Source: Astrocystis sublimbata
Taxonomy: Eukaryota; Ascomycota; Sordariomycetes; Xylariales; Xylariaceae
Direction of reading: 5' to 3'
NCBI GenBank assembly: GCA_022453515.1
Contig: JAJNNY010000020.1
Coordinates: forward strand, 186,001-250,000
DNA length: 64,000 bases
Part shown: positions 1 through 11,383 of the stretch, piece by piece
How the letters are laid out: every line of letters starts with the position of its first letter
Numbering within the stretch: the stretch's first letter is position 1
The notes under the pieces: generated by a model
Told to the model about the DNA's origin: nothing
The model's database searches: none
The model's input: the letters and a program-made list of their open reading frames with translations, nothing else
Translations under genes and position numbers: made by a program

Positions 1-8
1 ATCCAAAC

Positions 9-2117
9 ATGGAACCGATGAGAGACAACTGCGATAGGAGACGGCCTGGGGAGGACGACAGCTCTCGCCTGCCCAACATATCGCAACAGTCCATGAACCA
101 ATCCGTGAGGCCTTTCCTTCGCGAGCATATTCCCACTCTATACGCTCCCATCGGCAAGCCGGATCTGCCCTCGATGGCGAGCCTGAAGAACAAGGACCCC
201 AATAGCAAGTACTGTTATAGACACCGCCCGGATTCCAAGTGTCGCCGCGCCGCCGACGAGTCCAAGATGGCGCTTATTCAGAGGGTATGTTGGTATCCAT
301 GACACCAAGAATACATGTTTGATCGTGAGGGTGCGTGCTGATCCATCTCTACAGGACCTCGAGACATTATCTGCAGGAGATCGCCAAGCCATCACCAATG
401 TGTGGTCCCTCTTCTCCGCAGCCCCGACGAAGCAACGAGACTTGATGCTGAAAGGCATCATCACACAATGTTGCTTTCCTCAGCTATCCACAGTATCGCG
501 CGAGGTGCACGAGCAACTCAAGATCGACTTCATGACCGCCCTGCCGCCGGAGTTATCATTGAAAATCCTCTGCTACCTCGACTGCTCCTCCCTCTGCAAA
601 GCAGCGCAGGTCAGTCGCCGATGGCATAGTCTGTCTGGAGATGACGTGGTCTGGCACCGCATGTGCGAGCAACACATAGGACGGAAGTGCGAGAAATGCC
701 AATGGGGCTTGCCTAGACTCGAAAAGAAGCGATTGCGGGAATGGAAGACACATCAGCAGCTTGCGCTACCGCCACCGCCACCCCGGCCAGTCGTGGTTGT
801 CGACAACCCTCGTCCTTCTCCAGCCCCGACAGCTACAAAGCGCGCCGCAGGGTCGAGTGATGATGAAGCCCCTTCTAAGCGCCAATGCACCGAAGAGGAA
901 CCCCATCACCACGGAGCCACTATGGATTCTAGCCTATCCAGGAAGTTTCGACCATGGAAGGATGTTTACCGAGACCGTTTCAAGGTTGGCTCGAATTGGC
1001 AAAAGGGCCGGTGTACCATCAAGACCTTCCGCGGCCATGCGAACGGAGTCACGTGCCTTCAGTTCGACGACAATATGCTGGCTACCGGCTCGTACGATAA
1101 TACCATCAAGATCTGGAACATAGAGAGGAACGAGGTGGTACGGACTTTGCAAGGACATACTATGGGTATTCGAGCCTTGCAGTTCGACGACCGCATGCTA
1201 GTTAGCGGAAGCTTGGATGGAACCGTCAAGATATGGAACTGGAGGACCGGTGTCTGTATCAACACCCTCAACCACCAGGGCGGTGTTATCACGGTCCATA
1301 TGGATGGGGATCTCCTTGCGTCGGGATCCATGGACCGGTCTATCAAGATCTTCAATTTCAAGACGCAGCAGTCGTTTACGCTACGCGGCCATTCCGATTG
1401 GGTCAATCAAGTTCGGCTTGACGTGACGTCTCGCACCCTCTTGTCCGCGTCGGATGACTGCACAGTCAAGATGTGGGACTTGGACTCCCGAACATGTATT
1501 CGGACATACGAAGGACACGTCGGACAAGTTCAACAAGTCTTGGCGCTACCGGATGATTTTGAATTTGACGAGGAGATCCCTCAAGAGGCCGATGTTTCCT
1601 CTGCGTCTAGTAATCGCAGCTCAACACCGGCCACGCCACCCAGCCAGCACAGTTCGAGCCGTGAAGCAGAGCAGCGCCTGGCTTATGGCCCGGTCTTCTA
1701 CAACGACCCCGACCGCCCACTGCCTCCACGGCACATGCTCACAGGGTCTCTGGATGCGACGCTGCGGCTCTGGGATACTGCCACTGGCAAAAGCCCACGC
1801 TGCTTCTGGGGACACGTGGAGGGGGTGTGGGGTCTCGCTGTCGACACACTTCGTTACGTGTCTGGGGCCAACGATGCGACTGGTAAGTTGATCCATCTCA
1901 TTCTCGTTGATTGAGTCGCTGCTAACTCTTATTAGTGAAAGTCTGGGAGCCGCGTTCTGGCAAATGTGAGCGCACGTTCACCGGCCACAGTGGACCCGTC
2001 ACCTGCGTCGGCCTCAGCGATAGCCGCTTTGCGAGCGGAGGCGAGGACGGAGAAGTTCGTCTGTACAGCTTCGAGGGCGAGCCGTCGGAATGCGTGCAAA
2101 GAGGCACGCCGTCATAG
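9..2117 (+). CDS. sconB: F-box/WD40 sulfur controller (SconB / SCON-2 / Met30 type)
   Basis: Substrate receptor of an SCF ubiquitin ligase; in fungi this family mediates sulfur metabolite repression by marking the bZIP activator (MetR/CYS-3/Met4) for control. Exons 9-284, 355-1882 and 1936-2117 join in frame (introns of 70 and 53 bp, GTATGT..ACAG and GTAAGT..TTAG) to 661 aa, close to the usual 650-680. The N-terminal segment has the family signature around [12 protein letters not shown], then [18 protein letters not shown] across intron 1. An F-box lies at about residues 148-193 ([16 protein letters not shown]). From about residue 312, seven WD repeats follow (for example [27 protein letters not shown]), interrupted by a Ser/Thr-rich insert ([17 protein letters not shown]) before the last two. 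Intron 2 splits the last repeats and restores [12 protein letters not shown]. The first ATG is 9 bases into the window with no upstream stop visible, so the true start could lie outside. Confidence 0.93.
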
Positions 2118-5039
2118 TTCTCTGATTTGACAGCATTATTTTCGGCGCCTTCTCGGTCAACATATTTGCGGGACGACATACGTCCCTACTTCAACTTTGC
2201 GCTTCATCATTTTCACCACTGCGCTGCATATACCCCTTCTTTTTGGCATGTAGGATTACAATGACAACACGACACGAATTATTGAGGCGCATTCAGGGTT
2301 TATAGAATATCAAACAGTTGAAATTGGGCCAAAACAGAACCGGCGACGGCAAGGGATTGGGGCGTTATATGTGGCTTACAGGCTACTACTGCTTATCAGG
2401 ATACGGCGGTGTGATTGATGTCTTGATGATTGGGCATGGAAGCTATCTACTTAGTAGTACTTGACTAAGAACTTAATATGATGATATTCCTTGCACACGT
2501 GGGTGTCAAAGAATTAATCTGGGGCATGTGGTTCAAGTATATCGCTCGAGAGGCTGACTCGCGGGTAAATTATTATTTGCATGTGATATCGACGCGTCGG
2601 TGAAGCACGCTGTAATGATTTGAATCTCAGGTCTCTGGTAGGTAGTCGAGGGCCTGAGATATCATACTACTTACTAGGTGCTGGTAGACGTTTTCAAGCG
2701 CAGGGGGTGAGAGAATGCTTTTCATATGAGCCGGTATTTAGGTCCTCTGTCCTTCCAGTTATGCCAATATGGCAATACATGGAAAAGGACAGAGCGATGA
2801 TCATCAAGAAGAACGACGCGTTTTCCATACCTCGGCTGTGCCTCTTGGACTGGCTGCACTGGTTCCGACGCCATCGGCTCGGGTCGAGGCACACCTGGGC
2901 ACAGTTTTTGGACAGTGTGAATATACCCCCAGTAGGATTGAATCCGGCCAGAACGCTCCATCAAAACTTATTTTATGAAGAATTGGATCACCACTATTCA
3001 ATCACGCGCCATTCTCTGAACAGATCAATGAAATATTACTTAAAAATATGTGCAACTATTTTCGCTTTCAATTCTGAAATGATTCTTCTTTCTATATATT
3101 TTGACCATGACAAGCAACTTAGACCAAGCAGCGAAGGTGGTGGATTTTGGTATGAAAAAAGGTTCTCTCCGGATTCAATCTTCATGGTATTGTACACAGT
3201 ACGATACACTGTTTACCTAGCGGCTATGGGGATTGGCGGGGAGGAGCTGGATGGAGAGATGATAGACAACCCACCCCGCAAAATCACAAGCTCGGCTTTC
3301 TGTCGGTTAAGGTGAAAGCTGCCCCATGCCACATGAGCTCATAAGCGCGCCGGAAACGACGTCACTTTTCTTCGCGACAGGACGGGAACTGTCACTCACT
3401 ATCGCTGTTATGCGCTACAATGCGCCAATGCCGAAAAAAGAGTTGATGGATGGGCCAATTGATATTAACGGGAAATGTGAGTTGTTCTTGGTATCTTTTT
3501 AAAAATCGCAGGTGGCTTGCAGAGCGATACTGGATAATTCTACTTGCCATGTGTGGCCCAGATGCGCCAACGTGCTGGGCTGCGCTGAAAGAGTTGGAAC
3601 TCCGCTTCGCCGAATCACGCCCAGCTGGATGCATGTGGGCACTCAATCCCCTTCCGGCCGCCCGTACATTTCTCCCAGCTTGCGCGCAACTTTTCAACCC
3701 CGGATTGGACTGGATATGTACAAGACATGTAAGGGACTAACGGGACAGGGCTAAGCTGATCTACTCACTGGGCATGGCCTGGAGCAAGCTGCCGGGGTAC
3801 ATTTCAAGAAAAAGTCGAGACCAGACATACTCGCGCGCATACTGCCGGCCAGGACTCGGCTCTAGGTGTTGTGTACTTTTATTTTTCTGCTTCCCTTTGC
3901 TCTGCTTCTGACGACAGCTGCGGTAATGAAGTGGCCTATAGATACAGAACTTGTTTCGTTCGTTCACATCTTTGCCGTGCCATGCTATGCCAATTCAAAG
4001 GCCAAGGCTTGACTCTCCTCTTCCTTTGCGCCTGTCTCGTGCTCCAATCTCATCTTCCCGCTGCCGCTCTCGCTCGTGCTCGTGCTGGTTTCCCCACATG
4101 TTCTGTTCGACAGCCGCGGAACAATGGATTAGCATCTCGCCTAGTCGACGCAAGGTAGTATAGCCTCTCCTCTGTACCCTGATCTAGCGTCATTCTACCC
4201 GGCACGTGGGGAATACTTGTGCGTCGAGGTACGTAGGACTAGGTACTGTATGCGTATGTGTCGATGTGACTCAAGGGCTCGTCTCCGGTTTCTTCTAGTC
4301 GTACCTAGGTAATGGTTCCGTAGCCGCAATGGATGGGTCGATTCGTTAGGTTAGCTCGTCGTTTATATAGATCTGCTTCCTCGGGAAGTTGAGGGATTGC
4401 TCGTGCTTTCGTGCTCGGCTAGCTTCCGATTACTTCTCTCTTCGAACTCGCTCCTCTCCCCTCCTCTAGAAACATTTTTACTTGCTTGTTTACTTACTTA
4501 CCTACATCCTCACTTTCTTGCCTTCTCGTACGTGACGTGACGCTACGACACAAGATAGCCCGAGACACAATCATCATATTCTTTGTCCCTTCTCCTCGGC
4601 TGTGATTGCTCGAGACCGTCTTGTCTGGCCTTGTCCTTTGTTACAAATACCTTGTTCTGGTCCTCCGTCTTTGTCCTACTACCTAGATACTTCCATCTCG
4701 GAGCTGTCGAGCTACCTACACCTATACCTCCACCTATTCACGCATACATACGTATTCTTGCCGAGCCACTTCCGAGGCCTATTTCCCGTAGCTCGAAAAA
4801 ACGTTGCGAGATACGATCCATTGCGCGCGCATAGTATAGCACACGAGATTGCATACTCAACGGCAAGAGAAGATCGGAAGGAGAGTCAAGACTACCAGAG
4901 AAAAAACAGCAGACAGGATTTCCGTCTGTCTGTCCTAAGGGCGTAGAACCGTAACCCCAAGGGCGCAAGCCCAAACCGATATACTCTCTCACGATAACCT
5001 CGCACAAATACACATACCCGTTCTCTCAAAACCTGCGCA
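2118..5039. other. intergenic gap, gene-free apart from one repeat relic
   Basis: Almost 3 kb between the sconB-like gene and the carrier gene. The first 800 bp show nothing recognisable. One repeat relic sits at about 2960-3185 (separate entry). From about 3850 to 5039 the strand is rich in C/T tracts and TACCTA steps, as expected for the promoter and a long leader of the carrier gene. Open frames here (2620-3315, 3871-4158, 4583-4946) resemble no family I know and show no consistent splice structure. Confidence 0.5.
2960..3185 (+). repeat. dispersed repeat, copy A (partner at about 8188-8412)
   Basis: About 220 bp of AT-rich sequence that resembles, on the opposite strand, 8188-8412. Both contain ACGCGCCATTCT, and conceptual translation gives YEELDHHYSITRHS here against YEQLEHRYLITRHS there, followed by matching spacing to GFWYEK / GFGVKM. 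The similarity is patchy, as between old copies. No ends, target duplications or known transposon domain are visible. Confidence 0.5.
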
Positions 5040-6361
5040 ATGGCGACAAAAGTAGGAGGAAAGGATGGCAAGAAGGCGCCGTCCGCGGCGACGAATCTGA
5101 TCGGTAAGTATTTCATACCTAACTCCTACCTACCTTCCCACTACCAGCGATCTGATCTCAGACTCTGATGGTGATGATGTCGCGTGATCGTTCTTGCTTC
5201 CTTTCTTTTTTTTCCGGCCTTTTCAAAGCAAAACCGAGAGACCTCCTCCTCCTCCTCTCACCCCAACATCATCACCACACGAAACGAAAACCCTCCCTCT
5301 ACACTCACTAACCTCGACTCGCCTATACACAGCCGGAGGCGGCGCCGGCATGATGGAAGCCCTAGTCTGCCACCCGCTCGACACAATAAAAGTGCGCATG
5401 CAACTCTCGCGCCGCGCGCGGCAGCCGGGTGCCCCAAAACGGGGCTTCATCCAAACGGGCACCGAGATCGTGAAGCGCGAGACGCCGCTGGGTCTCTACA
5501 AAGGTCTCGGCGCGGTCCTCACCGGCATCGTGCCTAAAATGGCCATCCGCTTCACCTCGTTCGAAGCCTACAAACAACTGCTCGCCGACAAGCAAACGGG
5601 GATAATCTCCGGCTCCGGAACTTTTGTCGCAGGTCTTGCGGCGGGTGTCACAGAGGCCGTGGCCGTCGTCACCCCGATGGAAGTCATCAAGATCCGGCTC
5701 CAGGCACAGCACCACAGCATGGCGGACCCGCTCGACGTGCCCAAGTACCGCAATGCTGCGCACGCGCTGTACACGGTTGTCAAAGAAGAAGGGGCCGGGG
5801 CGCTGTATAGAGGTGTTTCGCTTACTGCGCTGAGGCAGGGAAGTAATCAGGCGGTTAACTTTACCGCGTACACGTATTTCAAAGAACAGTTGCTGAAGCG
5901 GCAGATCGCGAATGGGGAGACGAGCGGCCAGCTGCCGACGGCGCAGACGACGCTTATTGGATTGGTTAGCGGCGCTATGGGACCGCTGAGTAATGCGCCG
6001 ATTGATACGATTAAGACGCGGTTGCAGAAGACGCCAGCTGAGCCCGGGGTGAGTGCGCTGAAGCGGATTACGGCGATTGCGGCGGATATGTTTAAGTGAG
6101 TTGTTCCCGATTCCTTTTTCTTTTCCTTTTTTTTCACTTTCTTATCTACCATGGCATTTTGTGTGTGCCTACAAGTCCGCTAATCGTATCTCGATAATCG
6201 ACAGACAAGAAGGCTTCCACGCGTTCTACAAGGGCATCACGCCGCGCATCATGCGTGTCGCGCCGGGCCAGGCCGTCACCTTCACCGTGTACGAGTACCT
6301 GAAGGACAAGCTGGAGAAGAGCGGGCCGTCGGTGCTGACGGGGAATAAATACGAGGAGTAG
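5040..6361 (+). CDS. SFC1: mitochondrial succinate/fumarate carrier (Sfc1/Acr1, AcuL type)
   Basis: Mitochondrial carrier family protein. The closest recognisable group is the succinate-fumarate antiporter, needed for growth on acetate or ethanol because it links the glyoxylate cycle to the mitochondrion. Exons 5040-5103, 5333-6095 and 6205-6361 join in frame (introns 229 and 109 bp) to 327 aa, normal for a three-repeat, six-helix carrier. Three carrier signatures are visible: HPLDTIKVRMQ after NLIAGGGAGMMEALVC, TPMEVIKIRLQ, and APIDTIKTRLQ; the usual second half-motifs (GLYKGLGAVL, ALYRGVSLTALRQG, AFYKGITPRIMRV) follow each. The N-terminus MATKVGGKDGKKAPSAATNL and the VVTPMEVIKIRLQAQ region are typical of the Sfc1/AcuL group. 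The short first exon is fixed by the ATG at 5040 and the spliced NLI-AGGG junction. It converges with the twinfilin gene. Confidence 0.93.
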
Positions 6362-6781
6362 ATTGACCGGAGTAGATCGGAGGGGGAAAAGATGGAAAGG
6401 TGGCTTGAGGGGGTATATAGGGAGGGAGTCGATACCATTTATGTTGATTGATACTGCGCGCAATATGTTGGAGATGAATCTAGCGCAAGGATCTTGTGGG
6501 CTAGTCTAGTTGGTGTTGGACATACCTATGAGGAGGTTTCTTGCATTATGTATATCTCATGAATGAATCAGCATTGAAGTAAATAGCAAGAGGTAGTTTT
6601 ATACATATTGCCTCTCTTTCATTTTGTGTAGCTTGAATTGATGTGTCTAGACTTCACCGCTTTGAACGGCCTCTTCGGGCGCAGCATTACATTTACACCA
6701 ATCAGTGCAAGTATTCGCTAGACTATATTCAAATGCATCACCACCACCAATTTACTACATACGCATGCATTATCTAAATAA
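6362..6781. other. convergent intergenic spacer
   Basis: 420 bp between the 3' ends of the carrier gene and the twinfilin gene. It presumably holds both 3' untranslated regions; no other element is visible. Confidence 0.5.
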
Positions 6782-7950
6782 TTACCGACCAGGCCTCTTG
6801 GGCCTCCTAAAAGCCGTCTTAGTCTCCACCTTGGGGAACAGCTCCTCCAGCACCGTCTCCTCAGTGATCTCGCTGGGGTCCTCGACCTCGAATTTCTTCT
6901 CCGCGGTGCAGGCGCACTCCTTCTCGGCCATGGTCAGCACGGCGCGCTTCTGCAGCGGGTAGATCATGCGGTTCTTGACGGCCTTGGAGCCGCCCGTGGC
7001 CGGGTTCGTGTAGAAGAAGAGGATGACGTCCTTGTTGTCGTTCTCGGCGCGGTACCGGTAGAAGGTGAATCGGGGCTCCGAGGTGGATATGGCGCCGACG
7101 GCTTCGGAGAGGGAGGTGGGAGATGTGGAGTCGGGCACGAGTTCGACGGATTCGTCTTGGGCGTTGATTTTCTGTACATATTCGTCAGCAGGCCAGGCCT
7201 CCCAGACAGCATACCAGCCCGCGAACGAAAAGGAGAGAGTCTCAACTAACCAGCATCACCAGCCCGCGCCCACCACCACTTCCCAGCTCAGTCAGCGCAT
7301 CCAAAGCATCCTGCTTGACAGGCATGTTCATCGTCGAGCTCATGTGGATCTGGCGGGTACCGGTGCCGCCGGTCTCGGCCTCAGCGCGCTTCACATCACC
7401 AAGAGTGCGCTCCTCCTCCGTCAGCGGCGCATCGAGGGCGTTGTGCCTATCGTGCTTCTGGAACCCTTGCGGCGTGAGCTCCTCGGCGTTGGACGCGAAG
7501 ATGGTCTCGCGGAAGTGCTCGGTGCCGAGCTCGCGCACGAGCGTCAGCCGCGTCGAGGCGAACAGCATCTTCTGCCGCACCTTGGCCACGTCGGGCACGT
7601 AGGTCACGGCCACGAGGTACGGCGCATCGTCGAAGCGGCGCAGGAGCACGTAGACTGGCTGGTCGGGCTGCAGGTGCGCGCTGAGCTGCGCCAGGTTGCT
7701 GTCGAAGTCGGGCGACGAGCGGGGTAGGCTGGCGACGGGCGTCAGGGCCTCGGAGGCGATGGTGATGACGAGGCCGAATTGCGAGGTGTCGGTGAGGAGC
7801 GTGTTGAATTGGGAGACGAGCTCCTGCGAAGCTGGGAAGCAGAAGCGCTGGTCAGCTAGGGCTCTTCTTTCATTTATGGTGCAGATGATGTGTCTCTGTA
7901 GACAGCAAGAATAGTCGTTGGTCTTTCTTACCCGATATTCCAGACTGCAT
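6782..7950 (-). CDS. TWF1: twinfilin (two ADF/cofilin domains)
   Basis: Actin-monomer-binding protein that sequesters G-actin and caps barbed ends in cortical actin patches. Exons, reading the minus strand: 7950-7932, 7831-7251 and 7171-6782, in frame, giving 329 aa, the normal twinfilin length. The first exon is only 19 nt (MQSGIS), as is common for ADF-family genes, and joins ASQELVSQFNTLL. The first ADF-H domain spans about residues 5-140 (QFGLVITIASEAL, YVLLRRFDDAPYLVAVTYVP). The second follows, with the actin-binding stretch YPLQKRAVLTMAEKE and the C-terminal basic tail FRRPKRPGR. Introns are 100 and 79 bp with GTAAGA and GTTAGT donors. The family call is firm; the exact first exon is inferred from the splice consensus. 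Confidence 0.92.
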
Positions 7951-8934
7951 CTTCGGATCCAACTAGTGCGATGTGTAAAGGGAATGCGGAGGGGAACACC
8001 AGAAGGCCTGCTCCTAGTGACAAGCAGATCGGCCTTTGTTTACAACCAAGAGACGGTTTAGTTGTTTAGTGTTGCGAACCATATTGTTCACTTATAAACG
8101 TCAGGTACAAATGTAGGGGTAGCTGGAGCTAGGATGCGGGCCGTCGGAACCCCGCCATCTCAACAGGGCAACGGCGGAAATAATGCTATGGGGCTGCATC
8201 TTGCATCGCCAAATCATCAGACACCTCCATTTTCACACCAAAACCTACAACCTTGCTACTTCTTAAAGGTTGCTTTCCCTTAGCACGATAACTAACAATC
8301 ATCGAAATTGTAAGCTTGATTATTAATATACATTTAAAGTAATGCTTCTTGTGCCTTTTCGTAGAATGGCGCGTAATTAAATAGCGGTGTTCTAATTGTT
8401 CATACAACTTTGGTGCAAATATTACGGTAGAAAATCTACCAATCTCAATTCCCCCCTGTTATGAATAACCAAGCCGATTATGTCACCAAACTCTCATTTC
8501 TAGTAGGTAAGGTTCCCAGAACTCGGCAGGTGCACGCGAAGATCTCATAAGCCAGTCGTGACTCGTGAGGGACAGATACTGTATTTACCCACCTGGCCAA
8601 GCCACTACACTGCCCGATACTCTTTCTTACCAATGCAACCCTCTTCTCCTCCATCTTCTTGCCTACGTGACAATGATTAGGAGAAGTGAAGTACCTAGAT
8701 CCTCTCTACACATTATGAAACAGAAACATTTGCTAACCTAGTAGGTAGATAGGTACAAATCGCTCAAGAGGCGGGTTTTTGAAATATGTGAAAGAGTTCA
8801 CCTCACCTCAACATTCATTGACCAGCTTCTCGTTTGAAGGTCTGTCGAAAGACCTGGTCAGCCTGCAGGTGCTTTCAAGTAGCAGTGGAAGGAACGACGC
8901 CTCAAAATTGATTGGCTACGCTCCATGATGGTGG
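7951..8934. other. intergenic gap with repeat copy B
   Basis: Upstream region shared by the twinfilin gene (minus) and the G-alpha-like gene (plus). It contains the second copy of the AT-rich repeat; the rest shows only scattered TACCTA/TAGGTA steps. Unrecognised upstream exons of the G-alpha-like gene could lie here. Confidence 0.4.
8188..8412 (-). repeat. dispersed repeat, copy B (partner at about 2960-3185)
   Basis: Inverted relative to copy A. The minus strand reads ...TTACGCGCCATTCT... and continues with a recognisable but decayed match to copy A through the stretch encoding LRSSKVVGFGVKM. Stops and indels leave no usable frame in either copy. Probably a remnant of an old interspersed element. 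Confidence 0.5.
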
Positions 8935-10917
8935 ATGCTTACTTATCTCTATCTGCCTTGCCGGGTAGGCCGGGTTGCATTTTCTTCCCATCACAGCGAG
9001 GGTGCCCATTGCACTGTCTTGCGGGGGGCAGATAAATTGCCTCTCAGAATTTTCACCCTGCGTCACCTTGCAACTCTTGATTTCCATCGTCAAAGTCTTC
9101 GTATCGACTATCCATTTCGCACCCAAGCTTCCTACTGCTGTCTAACAGGATGGATCCCGCTGCTTATAAGTCTTGAACAACGGTTGGAGGATTTTGATAC
9201 CAACGGCGAGAGTAATCTGACCTCGGCACAGAAACTCACATTTATGTGGGACGAGGAGGAAATAATGCGGTTTTCTGTCTTACTAAATATACAGGTAAAC
9301 GCATTAAATCTACTTCTACAAGCTGTACAATGGTATGTCGTTTTACTGCGTATCTGAAATGACTTGGCATTTGATTGATCTGATCATAGCAATACTCGCG
9401 CACAACAACAAGACTTATTGCTTCGAGAAGATAGTCAGTCTATCTTACAGCAAGCAAAAGACTGCTCGTCCTCGATTATAGGCCTCGAAGACTCTGCAAG
9501 TTTCATATCCGAGATCACTGCAGGCATTGATAAAAGCTTCGAATTTGATGCCATAATACTTTCCTCCAAGCTCTACCAGCAGGCAGAAAGATCACATTTA
9601 CGACAGGCCATAAAAGCGCAATATCAGACGACTACACAACCGTCCCCTATAGACATTCCTGAGGATGCTCAGTCCAATTTAAGCGAGCCTCAAACGCCTA
9701 CCCAACCATCCCCTAGAGATATTTCTAGGGATGCTCAGTCTAATCCAGGCGAGCTTCCTCTGCTACCCAACATCATTGACGAACCAGATGAGGATACGGA
9801 GCTCCCTTTGCCACTTGTCAGAAGAAACATAATGATTATGTCACATGGAGAGGAGATATGTTATTATCAAAATGACCATCGGAGTGGTGTCTCGGAATTA
9901 AAGGCAGCAATCATCAGAAACCCCTTCAAGCCGCCCAGGGTCCTGACCCTCGGAATTTCGGAAAGTGGCAAAAGCACCGTGTTGAAGGGGCTCAAGCTAG
10001 CCTACGGAAGCGGCTTCACTCTAGAGGATAGGATGAACTTTCGCGACTTGATCCGGTCTTATATCATCAAGAGCACTTCCGATATTCTACTAGCTATGGA
10101 ATCGTTCGGTATACCTCTTGTCGACGAAGAAAACAATGGTCTCTACGCAACTTTCTTCCACGAAATCGACTCGTACGAACTGTTTGAAAAGGGAATTTCA
10201 TCTTTATGGCTTGACCCAGGATTTCGTAGTGCCTATGAGCGGAGACGCGAGTACGGGTTGTCCGACAGCGCCGCATACTACGCGCAAGAGGTTCGACGTA
10301 TAATGGCGCCGAATTACATGCCCACCGACGAAGATGTGCTCTATGCTCGATACACGACGACCGGCACCACAAAGAGAAGTCTTTCAACCCCAGCTTTGCT
10401 CCATAATGCCAGATGTGATTTTCTGGACTTCGGAGGAGCGAGAAGCGAGAGAAAAAAATGGGTCGAAGGGTTTCAAAATGCTTCAGTGGTGCTGTTCACT
10501 GTCGATACCACGGCTTACGCTAAGCTGCTCCTCAATGACGAGACGATCAACGCGATGCAAGACCAGTTGATGTTATGGGATTCTATTGTGAATGGACCAT
10601 GGTTTGACAATACTGGGTTCGTTTTGCTATTTACGAAAATGGATTTGCTCGAGGAATGTCTGCAACGACAGCCCGTCGTTAGATGTTTCCCTGACTATCC
10701 TGGCCAACCCCGCCTCCTGGACGATGTCCTAAGCTACATGACGTATCTTACTAATCGCTTCCTCTCGCTCGTCAAACCTGGTAAAGGAGAGGATCGCAAG
10801 CTGCGTGTTCGCGTTGTTGAAGGAAGCTTGGTATGCAACAGCAAAGAAACGATATCGAAGATCTCGGACGAGATTAACTGGTTGGCAGCTCGGTATCCGA
10901 GAAGCTTCAACCTTTGA
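8935..10917 (+). CDS. G-alpha-like GTPase-fold protein with fungal N-terminal region
   Basis: Two exons, 8935-9332 and 9390-10917 (57-bp intron; the codon TGC is split), give 641 aa if the ATG at 8935 is used. About residues 70-190 (SLEQRLEDFDTNG..INxxALNLLLQAVQC type) resemble the N-terminal region of large fungal signalling proteins. The G-alpha fold begins near residue 310: P-loop GISESGKST (321-329), switch I with the arginine in DVLYARYTTTGT (R453), switch II DFGGARSERKKW, and a nucleotide-specificity motif FTKMD. Canonical G-alpha has DVGGQR and NKxD; here the catalytic Gln is Ala (A483) and the Asn is Thr (T548). The family is therefore clear, but normal GTP turnover is doubtful. At about residues 216-257 a 20-odd residue unit (QPSPxDI..DAQSN) is repeated. 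The start is uncertain: a splice acceptor at 9148 (CTAACAG) could mark an earlier exon boundary. It is convergent with the PKS gene. Confidence 0.8.
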
Positions 10918-11383
10918 TACGGTAGAAATTAAAAGGAGGTCGTGTCGCGGAGAGGTGGAGCCATATATACCGTTAGTTCTTTCACAGGACTAACGGCGTC
11001 GCTTTTCCGTGACACTTCTAGTGATGCGAATGTATGAATGTAAGATAAAATCGGCTCATCGGCAATTAATGAGGGGCGCAAGGGTTGATATTTTAGAGCA
11101 CGATACCTAGGTACTGGTGATAGTACCATCCTATATCCAATACCGGTCGACCGGCACCCCCCTAACGTGATAACCAAATAGCCCTGTTTCGTAGCAATCA
11201 TGTTTATTTCAACTTTGAGCAATTTAATCATATTTATTCCGATTCATCTCGGTGGACTAACTAGGGAGTTTAGGCAGCCTATATAAATAGTTTGTATATT
11301 ATGAACACACAAAGGGCTTGATGCACGCTACCCTCCCTAGGACCTATGAGATATACTCTCTTGACCTCACGCCTCGTAATTTA
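10918..11383. other. convergent spacer between G-alpha-like gene and PKS
   Basis: 466 bp of AT-rich 3' flank shared by the two genes. Nothing else is recognisable. Confidence 0.45.

Noticed and set aside
2620..3315. 231-codon open frame between sconB-like gene and carrier
   Set aside because: No domain or family resemblance; part of it lies in the dispersed repeat whose other copy is disrupted.
4583..4946. overlapping open frames before the carrier gene
   Set aside because: C/T-rich leader-like sequence, two competing frames, no homology signal.
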